In this document: positions 6,662 to 14,807 of the stretch, in pieces | How positions within the stretch are numbered: the stretch's first letter is position 1 | How the letters are laid out: every line of letters begins with the position of its first letter | Source: JBBDWJ01 sp040902925 | Lineage (GTDB): Bacteria > Acidobacteriota > Terriglobia > Bryobacterales > UBA6623 | NCBI GenBank assembly: GCA_040902925.1 | Contig: JBBDWJ010000183.1 | Coordinates: 1-26,289 of the forward strand | Length of the DNA stretch: 26,289 nt | Reading direction: 5' to 3' | Translations under genes and position numbers: made by a program | Notes under the pieces: generated by a model | Seen by the model: the letters and a program-made list of their open reading frames with translations, nothing else | Told to the model about the DNA's origin: nothing | The model's database searches: none

Positions 6662-9145
6662 CTAAGCCCAGCGCCCCAACCATGGCAGCCACCCTTTGCG
6701 GGCAGCCAGCTCGACGAGATTCAGCAAGATCGCAAGCGCCAAAAGCCCGGGCCATAAGTTCATCGTCGTCTGGATCGACCGCCCCGCCGCATCGAAGACC
6801 TGGGAGACAGGCGGATTGAAACGGCCTCCCGTCCCCTCGGCGATCTTGCGAAGCAAGGCCTCGTCGGCGCCGTGCTCTTCCAACTCCGCGTTGGGCCGGT
6901 AAAACGCCACTTCGGGAAATACTTCGAGATCCGAAGCCGCGCGAGCTCGAAACAGCCCAAAGCGGCCTTCGATGGCCAGCCTTGCCTCGTAAGTGCGCGC
7001 AGCGGTGCGCTCGAGCCTAGCCGCTTTCCGAAATCCTTCGGGACCCAACACGTACAGATCCGGCAGCGGATCAGGCGGCTGACGGCCGTCGCCAACGTTC
7101 GCGAGCTCGTAGCGCACCACCATCTCGCCCGAGCTCGAATCGAGATACGCCTCGGTACGTGTGGGCGCTGAACGCGGCAGCAGGTCGCGCAGCACGTTCG
7201 CCCAGAAGCGGTCGAACCCCGGCCAGCCGACCCAGTTGGCGGCCCAGCGGTCTTTCACGTCCGAGGCAAACACGACGGATCGGCCCAGCCCGTACTGCCA
7301 GCGCACCAGCAGGGGATCTTTTTCTTCCAGCCGCAGCAGGGTTTCGGCCTCGGGCTTGGCGATGAATTTCACCCAACCCAGCAGCGGCCCGGCCTCGGAG
7401 ACCGCGACGCCGTCGAGGATCTCCGCGCGCTCGACGATCTCGGGCACGACGGGTTTTTCCATCACCGATGAGCCGGTGTGCTCCATCACGTCGCGCAAAA
7501 CCAATTGCGCCAGTCCGGAAATGTCTAACAGGAAATGGGATTTACCTTCGGCGGTCTGCGCGACGCGTTCGAGGTAAGCGCGATTGACGTCCTGCCCTAG
7601 CCCCACCGTCGAGATCGTGATTTTCTGCTTGGCGGCCTCGCGCGCCAGAGCGATGCTGTCGCCTTCTTCGGAAATGCCGTCGGTCAGCAGCAGGATGTGC
7701 TTGTAGACCGCCTTCGAAGGCTCGATATTGCGAAACGCTTCGCGCAGCGCCGGCGCGATCTGCGTTCCGCCGTCGGCGATGATTCCGCTGATCAGCCGCC
7801 TGGTTTCTTCCGGGCGCGCGTTACGGCGCAGCGGCGCGGTCCACTGGAAGGAGTTGTCGAACACGAGCACGCCTACCTGGTCGATGTCGCGCAGGTTTTC
7901 CACCAACCCGATGGCGGATTGGCGAGCCAGTTCCATCTTCTTGCCTTCCATCGAGGAAGACTTATCGAGCACGAGCACGACCGCGGTGCCTTCGGGGGCG
8001 CGCGGCGGCGCAAGCTCGGCGGGCAGCATGCGGGTCAAATCGTCGGGTTCGGCGTTTTCTTCTTTTTCGAGATAGAGGTTCTTTTCGCCCGCGATCAGCA
8101 GGAAGCCGCCGCCTTCGCGAACGAATCGCTCCGCGGCGCCCTTGTCGCGTTCCGGCCACTGCTCGAGGTCCAGATTGTTGGCGATGATGAGATGGAAATC
8201 ACGGATTTCCGGCGGCAGGCGATCAGTCGCGCGTTCGACCTCAAAACCCGCGGCCGCCAGGACCGGCTCGAGATGGCCACTTTCCTGGTCGCCGGAAATG
8301 AGCAACACCTTGGGACGCCGCAGCGTCATCGTGGCCTGAAACTGCAGCTCGCCGAGGCCCTCGGCGGATACCGCGCCGCTGACGAGCGTCGCACCCACGG
8401 CGTCAAGCTGCGCCCAGACGCGAACCAACGTCTGGCCTTCGCCAAGATTCACCCGCGAGCGGCCGATCGTTTTTCCTTCAGCAACGAGCACCACGTCCGC
8501 GGCCGACGCGCGCGGGCTTTCGACCAGCGCCTCGATCGGAAAGCGCTCGCCCGAGAAAGCCTGCGCCGGGACCGCGAGCGAGATCAACGCCAGATCGGGC
8601 CGTGTTCGGCCTTGGAGAGGGATCGTGTCAATCGGAACGCCTCGCAGCCGCGCCTGGTAGATGGCCCGCTCGACCGATCCGGCGTTTTCGCGGCCGTCGG
8701 AGATCAACACCAACCGCGGCACGCGTTCCTCGGGAAGCGCCGCCATCGCATTACGGAGCGCCGCCTCGATGTTGGTGCCCCGCCCCGCGCTCAACCGCTC
8801 GCCAGAATCCGGAGCGAGCCGCGCTTCGCCGGCCAGTGTCGATTCATCGAAGGATATAACTCGAAACAGATTTCTGCCGCGCGCGGATTCCATCTGCTGG
8901 GCCAACCCGCGCTCGCGTTCCAGTTGCTCGGCGGGCACGCTCGCGGATACGTCCGCCAGCACACCGACCGCCATGCGCTGCTCAAACACAACCATGCGCG
9001 GCTCGGCCAGCGCCAGGATGATCAGCGCAAACACAAGGGCTTTTAGCACGATGCCGGCGCGGCGCAGGCTGCGGGACCATTCCCACCACACCCACACGGG
9101 CAGCGCAACCAGCAACAACAGAACCCACTCGCGCCCGAACGTCAT
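6662..9145 (-). CDS. Membrane protein with two von Willebrand factor A domains (Bat-type operon)
   Basis: This 827-residue protein starts with two membrane helices (about residues 6-23 and 31-48). The first vWA domain follows, with an intact MIDAS motif DVSAS (Asp65, Ser67, Ser69) and GTN near 123-125. A middle part at about 275-380 resembles a glutamine-amidotransferase-like fold (PKVLLISGDQESGHLEPVLA). A second vWA domain begins near 388 with DKSSS (Asp394, Ser396, Ser398) and GGTQIAPAL. A final helix lies near residues 797-815. Such proteins are encoded with MoxR, DUF58 and BatA proteins and are thought to act as metal-dependent assembly or chaperone factors at the envelope. Its ATG overlaps the stop of the BatA-like gene (9142-9145). 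Confidence 0.88.
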   Translation of the reverse strand: MTFGREWVLLLLVALPVWVWWEWSRSLRRAGIVLKALVFALIILALAEPRMVVFEQRMAVGVLADVSASVPAEQLERERGLAQQMESARGRNLFRVISFDESTLAGEARLAPDSGERLSAGRGTNIEAALRNAMAALPEERVPRLVLISDGRENAGSVERAIYQARLRGVPIDTIPLQGRTRPDLALISLAVPAQAFSGERFPIEALVESPRASAADVVLVAEGKTIGRSRVNLGEGQTLVRVWAQLDAVGATLVSGAVSAEGLGELQFQATMTLRRPKVLLISGDQESGHLEPVLAAAGFEVERATDRLPPEIRDFHLIIANNLDLEQWPERDKGAAERFVREGGGFLLIAGEKNLYLEKEENAEPDDLTRMLPAELAPPRAPEGTAVVLVLDKSSSMEGKKMELARQSAIGLVENLRDIDQVGVLVFDNSFQWTAPLRRNARPEETRRLISGIIADGGTQIAPALREAFRNIEPSKAVYKHILLLTDGISEEGDSIALAREAAKQKITISTVGLGQDVNRAYLERVAQTAEGKSHFLLDISGLAQLVLRDVMEHTGSSVMEKPVVPEIVERAEILDGVAVSEAGPLLGWVKFIAKPEAETLLRLEEKDPLLVRWQYGLGRSVVFASDVKDRWAANWVGWPGFDRFWANVLRDLLPRSAPTRTEAYLDSSSGEMVVRYELANVGDGRQPPDPLPDLYVLGPEGFRKAARLERTAARTYEARLAIEGRFGLFRARAASDLEVFPEVAFYRPNAELEEHGADEALLRKIAEGTGGRFNPPVSQVFDAAGRSIQTTMNLWPGLLALAILLNLVELAARKGWLPWLGRWA

Positions 9146-11148
9146 CGCGTTAACTGCTCCTCACGCTCGGCAGGAGGCGCTCCGAGGCCAAGCCCAACGA
9201 TTGGCGCTGTGATGGACGAATCGGGTCCGGGAGCGGCTGCCTCCGTCGCTTCCGATCCGCGCCCGTAATATCGCCAATCCACGGCCAGAATCGCCATCGC
9301 TAACAGAGAAAGCCACGGCCACAAGGCGACACCCGCCAGGGATGCTCCGCTCGCCGGCGGCGGCACGCCCCTCAAAGTGCCTTCGGGCGGCTCCCACTTG
9401 GCGTCGCCCACTTCCGGCAACGTCAGATTCAGCCGGGATTCCTGATCGGGCGTGCGGATGGTCAACACACCGGGGCGTCCGGCGAACAAACGCAGCCGAT
9501 CGCCCACCAGCCGCCATGGAATGTGCGCGTCTTCCGAAGAAGAGACTTGCACCTGTTCTTCACTGACGGGAGGCATTTCCCATTCGATCAATCCCGGAGC
9601 GGAGGCCTGCACGGCGGCGCCGCGAAACACTTCGGGCGCAAACCAGCGCACGATGTTGGCGAACAGCAGCGGCGTTGAGAGACGCCCTTGCAGCCGGTCG
9701 TTCAGCAGATCGAAACCGACGAAGACGCTGCGGCGGCCGTCCTGCTCGCGCAAGACGATCACGGGGCCGGCGGCGCATTCGGCAATCGCCACGTCGCCCG
9801 GGCTCAACTCGAAAATCGTGGCGCGCGGCAAAAGGAAATCCACGTCGTTGAGCCCTTGAGCGATGGGATGCGGCGAGCCCCATTGCGTGATGCGGACATT
9901 CGTTACTTCGCGCGCGATCGTGATCGGGGAGTTGCCTCCCGGAGGCGCCACAAACACGGCCGGGCCGCTCACGGCGCCCGATGGAGAGAAGCGATCGAAC
10001 ACCCGCAGCGCTCCCTCGCCGGCCGCATCAGCGTATTCGGCGACGCGGCGCAAACGGGGCTCCGCATTCAGGATGGAAGCCGCCAGCGGACGCCAACTCG
10101 CGCCGCGCTCGGAGTACACCTCCAGGGGACGCGGTTTGTAGGCCGGCAGGGCGATCTGAGCGCGGTTGTCACCTTCGAAGGCATCTTCCGGACCCAAGGA
10201 CGCTTCGAGCGCTCCGGCGTTTTGCGTGCGTACCGTGAACTCGACCGCCTGCTCACTCTCTCCGGGAATCCGCACGTTTCGGAAACCAAGAGCCGTAGTG
10301 TTGAAGCGCACGTCGAGACGCAGATTCTTTGGCTGCGTCGAGTGATTCGAGACCTGCGCGACGACGCGCCAGCGCCCGGGATCCTCGGCGTTGCGCTGCG
10401 CGGTGAACTTCGCGATGCCGGCGTCTTCCATGCCTTCGCCGACTGCGATCAGCCGCAGCGCGGGGATTCCCGAGGTGCGGATCTGCGCCGCGTCGCGGCG
10501 AAGCACGCGCGCCGTGCCGACGACAGCCACTTCGCCTACGGTTCCGGCCGAAAGGCGCGCGAGCAGCCCCTCGGAACCGCCTGCCGTGGTTGCCAGGTCA
10601 AGAGCGCTGCGCGCCAGCTCCAACGCGCCACCGAGGTTGGCGGCGGTGTGCCCGGCCTGTGAGTCGCGCACCGCCTGGAGCACGGTATCGCGGTCGGTCG
10701 TGAACGGCGTCGCCGGCGTCGGCAGGCCGTCGGCGCGAATCAGCATCACGGGTTCGTTGCGCGGAATCGCGCGCAGGTAAGCCGCGGCGCTGAGCTTGGC
10801 TTCATCCATCAAAACGGCGTTGCCGGCGCCAGCCGCGTTCATCCACGCCGACGTTTCGAGAATCAGCACATGATGCCGCCGCGGACCGCCGAAACTGCCG
10901 AACCGGAAGTCCGCCACCGCCAGCAACAACAGCAATATCGCCAGAAGCTGCAACAGCAGCGACAACGGTTGCTGCAGCTTTTTGTGGCGGCGCCGCTTGG
11001 GAGGCGCGGGCCGGCGCGGCCAGAACCGCAGCGTCGAAACGACCAGCCGACGGCGCGAGCGGTCGTAGAAATACAGCGCCACCAGCCCGCCAGCCAACGG
11101 GACGAAGATCGCCAGGAACTGTCCCAGGGTGAGATTGATGAGATCCAT
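9142..11148 (-). CDS. BatA-domain membrane protein with a degenerate vWA domain
   Basis: This 668-residue protein has an N-terminal BatA domain: helix at about 9-28 (GQFLAIFVPLAGGLVALYFY), basic stretch RPAPPKRRRHKK, then a second helix at about 62-80. The following segment HHVLILETSAWMNAAGAG occupies the place of a vWA MIDAS, but DxSxS has become ETSAW (Glu98, Ser100, Trp102), so metal binding is probably lost. The long outer region has beta-rich segments (EQAVEFTVRT, LEVYSERGASWRPLAASILN), and a last helix lies near 612-630. It is the middle gene of the operon and overlaps the double-vWA gene by 4 nt. A structural or scaffolding role is more likely than metal-dependent adhesion. Confidence 0.85.
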   Translation of the reverse strand: MDLINLTLGQFLAIFVPLAGGLVALYFYDRSRRRLVVSTLRFWPRRPAPPKRRRHKKLQQPLSLLLQLLAILLLLLAVADFRFGSFGGPRRHHVLILETSAWMNAAGAGNAVLMDEAKLSAAAYLRAIPRNEPVMLIRADGLPTPATPFTTDRDTVLQAVRDSQAGHTAANLGGALELARSALDLATTAGGSEGLLARLSAGTVGEVAVVGTARVLRRDAAQIRTSGIPALRLIAVGEGMEDAGIAKFTAQRNAEDPGRWRVVAQVSNHSTQPKNLRLDVRFNTTALGFRNVRIPGESEQAVEFTVRTQNAGALEASLGPEDAFEGDNRAQIALPAYKPRPLEVYSERGASWRPLAASILNAEPRLRRVAEYADAAGEGALRVFDRFSPSGAVSGPAVFVAPPGGNSPITIAREVTNVRITQWGSPHPIAQGLNDVDFLLPRATIFELSPGDVAIAECAAGPVIVLREQDGRRSVFVGFDLLNDRLQGRLSTPLLFANIVRWFAPEVFRGAAVQASAPGLIEWEMPPVSEEQVQVSSSEDAHIPWRLVGDRLRLFAGRPGVLTIRTPDQESRLNLTLPEVGDAKWEPPEGTLRGVPPPASGASLAGVALWPWLSLLAMAILAVDWRYYGRGSEATEAAAPGPDSSITAPIVGLGLGAPPAEREEQLTR

Positions 11149-11163
11149 GAAACGCAGCGCTTA

Positions 11164-11208
11164 ATGCAACGACATCTACTGCAACAACGCCTACTGTAAC
11201 GACACGGC
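11164..11208. repeat. 15-bp tandem repeat, three imperfect copies, across the DUF58 stop codon
   Basis: Copies at 11164-11178, 11179-11193 and 11194-11208 share the core TG[CT]AAC[GA]AC. The DUF58 stop codon (11191-11193, minus strand) lies in the second copy, so the last codons of the gene and the whole spacer to the BatA-like gene seem to come from a local duplication. Confidence 0.6.
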
Positions 11209-12078
11209 GCCCGCCCCCATCAACGCGCCAAACAGGGCGTCCTGAATCGCCAGGTCGGTGGTCAGGTGCATGTAGCGCCCGCCGTTGCGCATGGCGACGT
11301 ATTCGATATTGCGGCAGAACTCGTCGTAGGAAGCAGTGTACTCCGCGGCGGCTTGGCGGTCCATGTGAACTCGCGCCAGCTCGCCCGACTCGGCATCGAC
11401 CAACTCTAACTCGCCTTCCCACGGAGGCGTGCGATCCTCCGTGCCGGCCACCTGAACCAATAGCAGCTCCTGCCCGAAATCGGCGAGGTGCTGCAAGGAA
11501 CGTGTGCAATCGGAGTCATCGAGATAATCGGAAAGCACAACCGCCAGCCCCGAGGCCGGCGCCGTCGAAAGAAACTGCTTTACGGAGTTGCCGAAATCGG
11601 AACGTCCGCCGGTCGAAAGCCCGCTGATGAAATCGGACGCCACCGCGAACCGATGGCGGCCGCCTTGGGCGCGATAGTGCTCGCCCAAGCGCTCGCCGAA
11701 CGGCTGGATCACGATCGTTTCGAGCCGCACCAGCCCGACGAAGCACAAAGCGCCGGCCAACCGGCAGGCAAAACTGAATTTCGCTTCGCCGCGGCCCGAA
11801 GTGCCGCCGCAAGCCATCGATTCGCTGGTGTCGAGGAAGATCCGTACTGGAGTGCGCGGCTCGGTGCGGAACATCTTGAGAAATAGCCGCTCCAGCCGCA
11901 GGTAGGCGCGCCAGTTGACCGACCGCAGGTCGTCGCCTTGGTGGAAATGCCGGTGGTCGAGAAACTCGTGGCCAACGCCCGCAAACCGCGAGACATTACT
12001 GCCGCCCAGAACGCCGCGAAAGGAGTGCTGCCAACGGATGGCGAGCCGCTCGAGGCGGTCCAAGGTCTGGCGATCCAT
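11191..12078 (-). CDS. DUF58 domain protein (Bat/MoxR-associated)
   Basis: DUF58 proteins are soluble vWA-like proteins that partner MoxR ATPases and Bat proteins. This one carries the family hallmarks: VGHEFLDHRHFHQGDDLRSV followed by NWRAYLRLERLFLKMF (about residues 35-70 from the chosen start), and a vWA-type strand RIFLDTSESMACGG with an intact DTSES. It is the first gene of the three-gene minus-strand operon. I chose the ATG at 12078 (MDRQTLDRLERLAIRW), because family members start close to such a helix. An in-frame ATG at 12123 would add 15 residues. No moxR gene lies upstream; the next gene, 12178-13035, is a hydrolase. Confidence 0.88.
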   Translation of the reverse strand: MDRQTLDRLERLAIRWQHSFRGVLGGSNVSRFAGVGHEFLDHRHFHQGDDLRSVNWRAYLRLERLFLKMFRTEPRTPVRIFLDTSESMACGGTSGRGEAKFSFACRLAGALCFVGLVRLETIVIQPFGERLGEHYRAQGGRHRFAVASDFISGLSTGGRSDFGNSVKQFLSTAPASGLAVVLSDYLDDSDCTRSLQHLADFGQELLLVQVAGTEDRTPPWEGELELVDAESGELARVHMDRQAAAEYTASYDEFCRNIEYVAMRNGGRYMHLTTDLAIQDALFGALMGAGAVSLQ

Positions 12079-12177
12079 CAATGTTTCAGGCGCCCGCAAG
12101 CTTCCAATGTAACACTCACCCATGAGGATCTGGCGAAAGGCAATCGGGGCTTGGATTGCGCCAACTGGAGCCTCGCT

Positions 12178-13035
12178 TCACTGGGCGTTGTTTCGCCATT
12201 CCCCCAGGAACCTCAGCGCCGTGGTAACGAACGGCACGTCCGCATCAAAAATCGGAACGTGACCGCCTCGCGGGATGATCCAGAGAAACGAGTTGGGGAT
12301 CGATTCGTACATCTGCCGCGGGATCTCGACGGGAAAGAACTGGTCGCGGTCGCCATGGACGATCAAGGTGCGCGCGGTGATCGTGGATAAGTACGGGCCG
12401 GTGAAGTTCATGTCGTCGTAGCTGTTTCTGAAATCGTGAAACTGCTGCTGCAACGCCCGGATCTGATCGTCGCCGTGCTTATGGATCTGCCGCCGCCTTT
12501 CATACATTTCGGGCGTCAGGCTCTCGACCGTTGCTTTGCGCATGATCTCCCGCGCCTGTTCGGGAAAGTAGATCGTCGCTCCGATCAGGACCATCGCCTC
12601 GACCCGCGCGGGCTGCTGCGTCGCCATATGAATCAGCGTCATGCCGCCGGTGCTGATGCCCATGGCCTTGACTTGCTTGATCCCGAGCGCGTCCAGCAGA
12701 GCGTAGATGTCGAGAGCCGATTGCCGGTGGGTGAATTTGTTCGTGGGGTTGGTGGATCGTCCGTGGCCGCGCAGATCGGGCACGATCACCTGGTAGCGCT
12801 TTGCGAAATCGGGAATGACGCGCGACCATGCCTGGCCCGAGCCGCCGAAGCCATGCAGTAGGAGCAGCGGCTCACCCTGGCCGCTGGTCTCGTAGTACAT
12901 CTCGATGCCGTTGACGGCGACGGTTTTGCCGGGCGCGTCCGCGGCCGTCTGAGCGAACGCCGCCGTCGCGCTGAGGACGATCAGGAGGAACTGCAGTCCG
13001 CGTACCGCGTTGAGGCGCACCTTGCCGTTTGCCAT
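12178..13035 (-). CDS. Exported alpha/beta hydrolase
   Basis: This 285-residue serine hydrolase has a signal peptide (about residues 1-28, ending ATAAFAQ) and a full alpha/beta-hydrolase core. The oxyanion-side HGFGG is at about 61-65, PDLRGHGRS at 86-94, the nucleophile elbow GISTGG with Ser128, the acid in HGDRDQFFP (probably Asp231), and the catalytic His259 in GGHVP. The substrate is unknown; family members include haloperoxidase-like enzymes, esterases and hydrolases of C-C bonds. The start at 13035 is preferred because GAGAGGAAGG stands just upstream and the signal peptide follows directly; an ATG at 13062 lacks this. It lies 99 bp upstream of the DUF58 start and could be cotranscribed with the Bat genes. 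Confidence 0.9.
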   Translation of the reverse strand: MANGKVRLNAVRGLQFLLIVLSATAAFAQTAADAPGKTVAVNGIEMYYETSGQGEPLLLLHGFGGSGQAWSRVIPDFAKRYQVIVPDLRGHGRSTNPTNKFTHRQSALDIYALLDALGIKQVKAMGISTGGMTLIHMATQQPARVEAMVLIGATIYFPEQAREIMRKATVESLTPEMYERRRQIHKHGDDQIRALQQQFHDFRNSYDDMNFTGPYLSTITARTLIVHGDRDQFFPVEIPRQMYESIPNSFLWIIPRGGHVPIFDADVPFVTTALRFLGEWRNNAQ

Positions 13036-13082
13036 GAGACAACCTTCCTCTCGAAAAACCACTCGCCCGGCGGCGGTAGAGT

Positions 13083-13088
13083 TAAAAT
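13083..13088 (+). promoter_or_regulatory. -10 box (TAAAAT) just upstream of the Unstab_antitox gene
   Basis: TAAAAT ends 10 nt before the ATG at 13099, so the leader would be only a few bases long. The -35 region is not recognisable. The spacing resembles that at the two other toxin-antitoxin operons in the window. Confidence 0.4.
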
Positions 13089-13098
13089 AGCACTAGAG

Positions 13099-13323
13099 AT
13101 GAACGATAAAGCAGATAGTGTTTTTGACCTAAGTCCCGCCGAGAAGCTCCAACTCGTCGAAGACCTTTGGGATGATCTGGCTTCAACCCCCGGCGACATC
13201 CCGCTACACGAATGGCAGCGGGACGAACTGGATCGCCGAAAAGCCAATCTTGCCGGCAACCCCGCCTCAGGCCTCTCGTGGGAGCAAGTAAAGCGAAACG
13301 TTCGCAGCCGCTATGGCCGCTAG
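13099..13323 (+). CDS. Antitoxin of the Unstab_antitox (addiction module component) family
   Basis: This 74-residue acidic protein follows the family pattern. It opens with a helix built around LSPAEKLQLVEDLWDDLA, then GDIPLHEWQRDELDRRKAN, and closes with SGLSWEQVKRNVRSRYG, the typical P-x-x-x-x-SWEEVK-type ending. These small proteins bind and inhibit a ParE/RelE-type toxin encoded directly downstream. Here the toxin gene overlaps the antitoxin by 11 nt, so the two should be translated together in a fixed ratio. No DNA-binding domain is evident, so autoregulation may be weak or use the complex. Confidence 0.88.
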   Translation: MNDKADSVFDLSPAEKLQLVEDLWDDLASTPGDIPLHEWQRDELDRRKANLAGNPASGLSWEQVKRNVRSRYGR

Positions 13324-13612
13324 ACTGATCGTCGCCCCGGAGGCTCAGCAAGACGTGGACGCTGCATACGCCTGGTACGAAGGCCGGAGGGTGGGCTTGG
13401 GCGAAGAGTTCCTGGGTTCTCTCGATGCATGCATCCAGGGCCTGCGCCGGTCTCCCGAGATGCACGCACCGCTCCACAAAAGCTACAGGCGGGGCCTGCT
13501 TCGCCGGTTCCCTTACGCCGTTTACTACGAGTACACAGCGGACACACTAACAATCTATGGCGTCTTCCACACGGCGCGCGATCCGCAAAAATGGCGCGTG
13601 CGGTTGGCTTAG
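13313..13612 (+). CDS. ParE/RelE-superfamily toxin
   Basis: This 99-residue basic protein has the ParE/RelE-like layout. The first strand is ARLIVAPEAQQDVDAAYAWY, with the family's 'A..D...A..WY' helix. A long helix follows (LGEEFLGSLDACIQGLRRSP), then strands ending RRFPYAVYYEYTADTLTIYG and VFHTARDPQKW. The RFPYAVYYEY and HTARDPxxW motifs are highly characteristic. ParE members poison gyrase and RelE members cleave ribosome-bound mRNA; the sequence alone does not decide which applies. It overlaps the Unstab_antitox gene by 11 nt and so forms a standard type II toxin-antitoxin pair. Confidence 0.9.
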   Translation: MAARLIVAPEAQQDVDAAYAWYEGRRVGLGEEFLGSLDACIQGLRRSPEMHAPLHKSYRRGLLRRFPYAVYYEYTADTLTIYGVFHTARDPQKWRVRLA

Positions 13613-13708
13613 CGTCCGGATCTTGGACCGTCGCGGAACCGTTCTGTACAGCCGCGGCGGGCATTTCTCGGCAGCGTATTCATGACTGCAACATACTGAA
13701 TTGCTCCT

Positions 13709-14668
13709 ATGGATGTCTTCTCCCAAGTTCGCGCCGCCTGCCAAACCGTCGCTGAGCGCTCACAGGCCGTTCGCGTCGACTACGACCGCCTGAAGATCTA
13801 CGCCGAAACCTTGCCTGTGGACCAGACGACCAAGCCCACCCACGACCCCAACTTCCACTACTTGGGCCATGGCGATGGCACGGTAGCCTTCTTCCTGATC
13901 CTCGACGCGATCAACTTCGGCTCTGGATATTTTCCAAAGATTCGCAAGCGGCCGGGCTTGTCGGGATACTTCACCATCGCCGCCTCGCTCAATGATTACT
14001 TTCGGCAGCACGGCCCGCTAACGCCGCGGCAGTGCGCCCGCCTCAGCCTGTTCGACTGCGCGAAGATTTTTGGGCAAAGCCCCAACAACGACGCCGCGCG
14101 CCACCTGATGAGGCATTTTTCGGCGGCCCTCAACGATCTCGGCCATCTGGTCTTGCAACGGTATGAGGGAAGCTTCGGCGCGATCGTCGAAACCGCCTCG
14201 GGATCGGCGGCGAAACTGGTGGAGCTGCTGGCGGAAATGCCGTACTTCCGTGACGTGCAGGTTTACGAAGACATCGAGGTGCCGTTTTATAAACGCGCCC
14301 AGTTGACGGCGGCGGATCTGACGCTGGCCTTCGACGGCCAAGGCCCCGGACGCTTCGACGATCTCGAGCGGTTGACCATTTTCGCCGACAATCTCGTACC
14401 GCACGTTTTGCGCGTCGACGGGGTTTTGCGCTACGACCCGGAGCTGGCGAGCCGCATCGACGAAGACGAGCTGGTCCCAGCCGGCTCGCCGGAAGAAATC
14501 GAGATTCGCGCCTGCGCCTTGCACGCAGTGGAGCAGATCGTTGGGGAGCTGCACGCGCACGGCCGCCAGGTCAGCGCCGTGACGCTCGACTATCTGCTGT
14601 GGAACCGCGGCCAGCAGCCCCATTACAAAGCGCGCCCGCGGCATCGTACCCGCACGGTTTTCTACTGA
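13709..14668 (+). CDS. Queuosine salvage protein, DUF2419/Qng1 family
   Basis: This 319-residue protein matches the 'potential queuosine, Q, salvage' family (DUF2419), whose members hydrolyse queuosine 5'-phosphate to release queuine for tRNA modification. Signatures seen are the FHYLGHGDGTVAFFLILDAI region at about 49-69, NFGSGYFPKIRKRPGLSGYF at 70-89, a helical core, LTIFADNLVPHVLRVDGVL at about 226-244 with DPELASRID after it, and EIEIRACALHAVEQI at about 267-281. The conserved Asp residues in FAD and RVDG are probable active-site residues. Length is normal for the family. Neighbours offer no queuosine genes (no tgt, queA or transporter), so it stands alone between a toxin-antitoxin pair and a secreted protein. 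No clear ribosome site precedes the ATG. Confidence 0.88.
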   Translation: MDVFSQVRAACQTVAERSQAVRVDYDRLKIYAETLPVDQTTKPTHDPNFHYLGHGDGTVAFFLILDAINFGSGYFPKIRKRPGLSGYFTIAASLNDYFRQHGPLTPRQCARLSLFDCAKIFGQSPNNDAARHLMRHFSAALNDLGHLVLQRYEGSFGAIVETASGSAAKLVELLAEMPYFRDVQVYEDIEVPFYKRAQLTAADLTLAFDGQGPGRFDDLERLTIFADNLVPHVLRVDGVLRYDPELASRIDEDELVPAGSPEEIEIRACALHAVEQIVGELHAHGRQVSAVTLDYLLWNRGQQPHYKARPRHRTRTVFY

Positions 14669-14740
14669 CCTCGGATGAGATCGCTGCCGTGAGGGAGATC
14701 CGCGGGCGCTGTCAGCCGTTCGGCGTCATCGCTCTATCGC

Positions 14741-14767
14741 GACCGGCGCTGCAACGCCGCGCCGGTC
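14741..14767. terminator. Strong 9-bp hairpin between convergent genes
   Basis: GACCGGCGC (14741-14749) pairs perfectly with GCGCCGGTC (14759-14767) around a 9-nt loop, followed by a stretch with several Ts (GTTGCCGTTTTGG). It lies in the 139-bp gap between the converging Qng1-type gene and the secreted-protein gene. Confidence 0.6.
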
Positions 14768-14807
14768 TTCGGGGTTGCCGTTTTGGGGTTGCTCTGTTTG
14801 GCTGACC

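Noticed and set aside
7697..9046. Plus-strand frame of about 450 codons opposite the vWA gene
   Set aside because: It is an Arg/His/Gln-rich mirror of the minus-strand gene, whose MIDAS motifs and membrane helices are clear.
9688..10662. Plus-strand frame opposite the BatA-like gene
   Set aside because: Same reasoning: no ribosome site, no family features, antisense to a well-supported gene.
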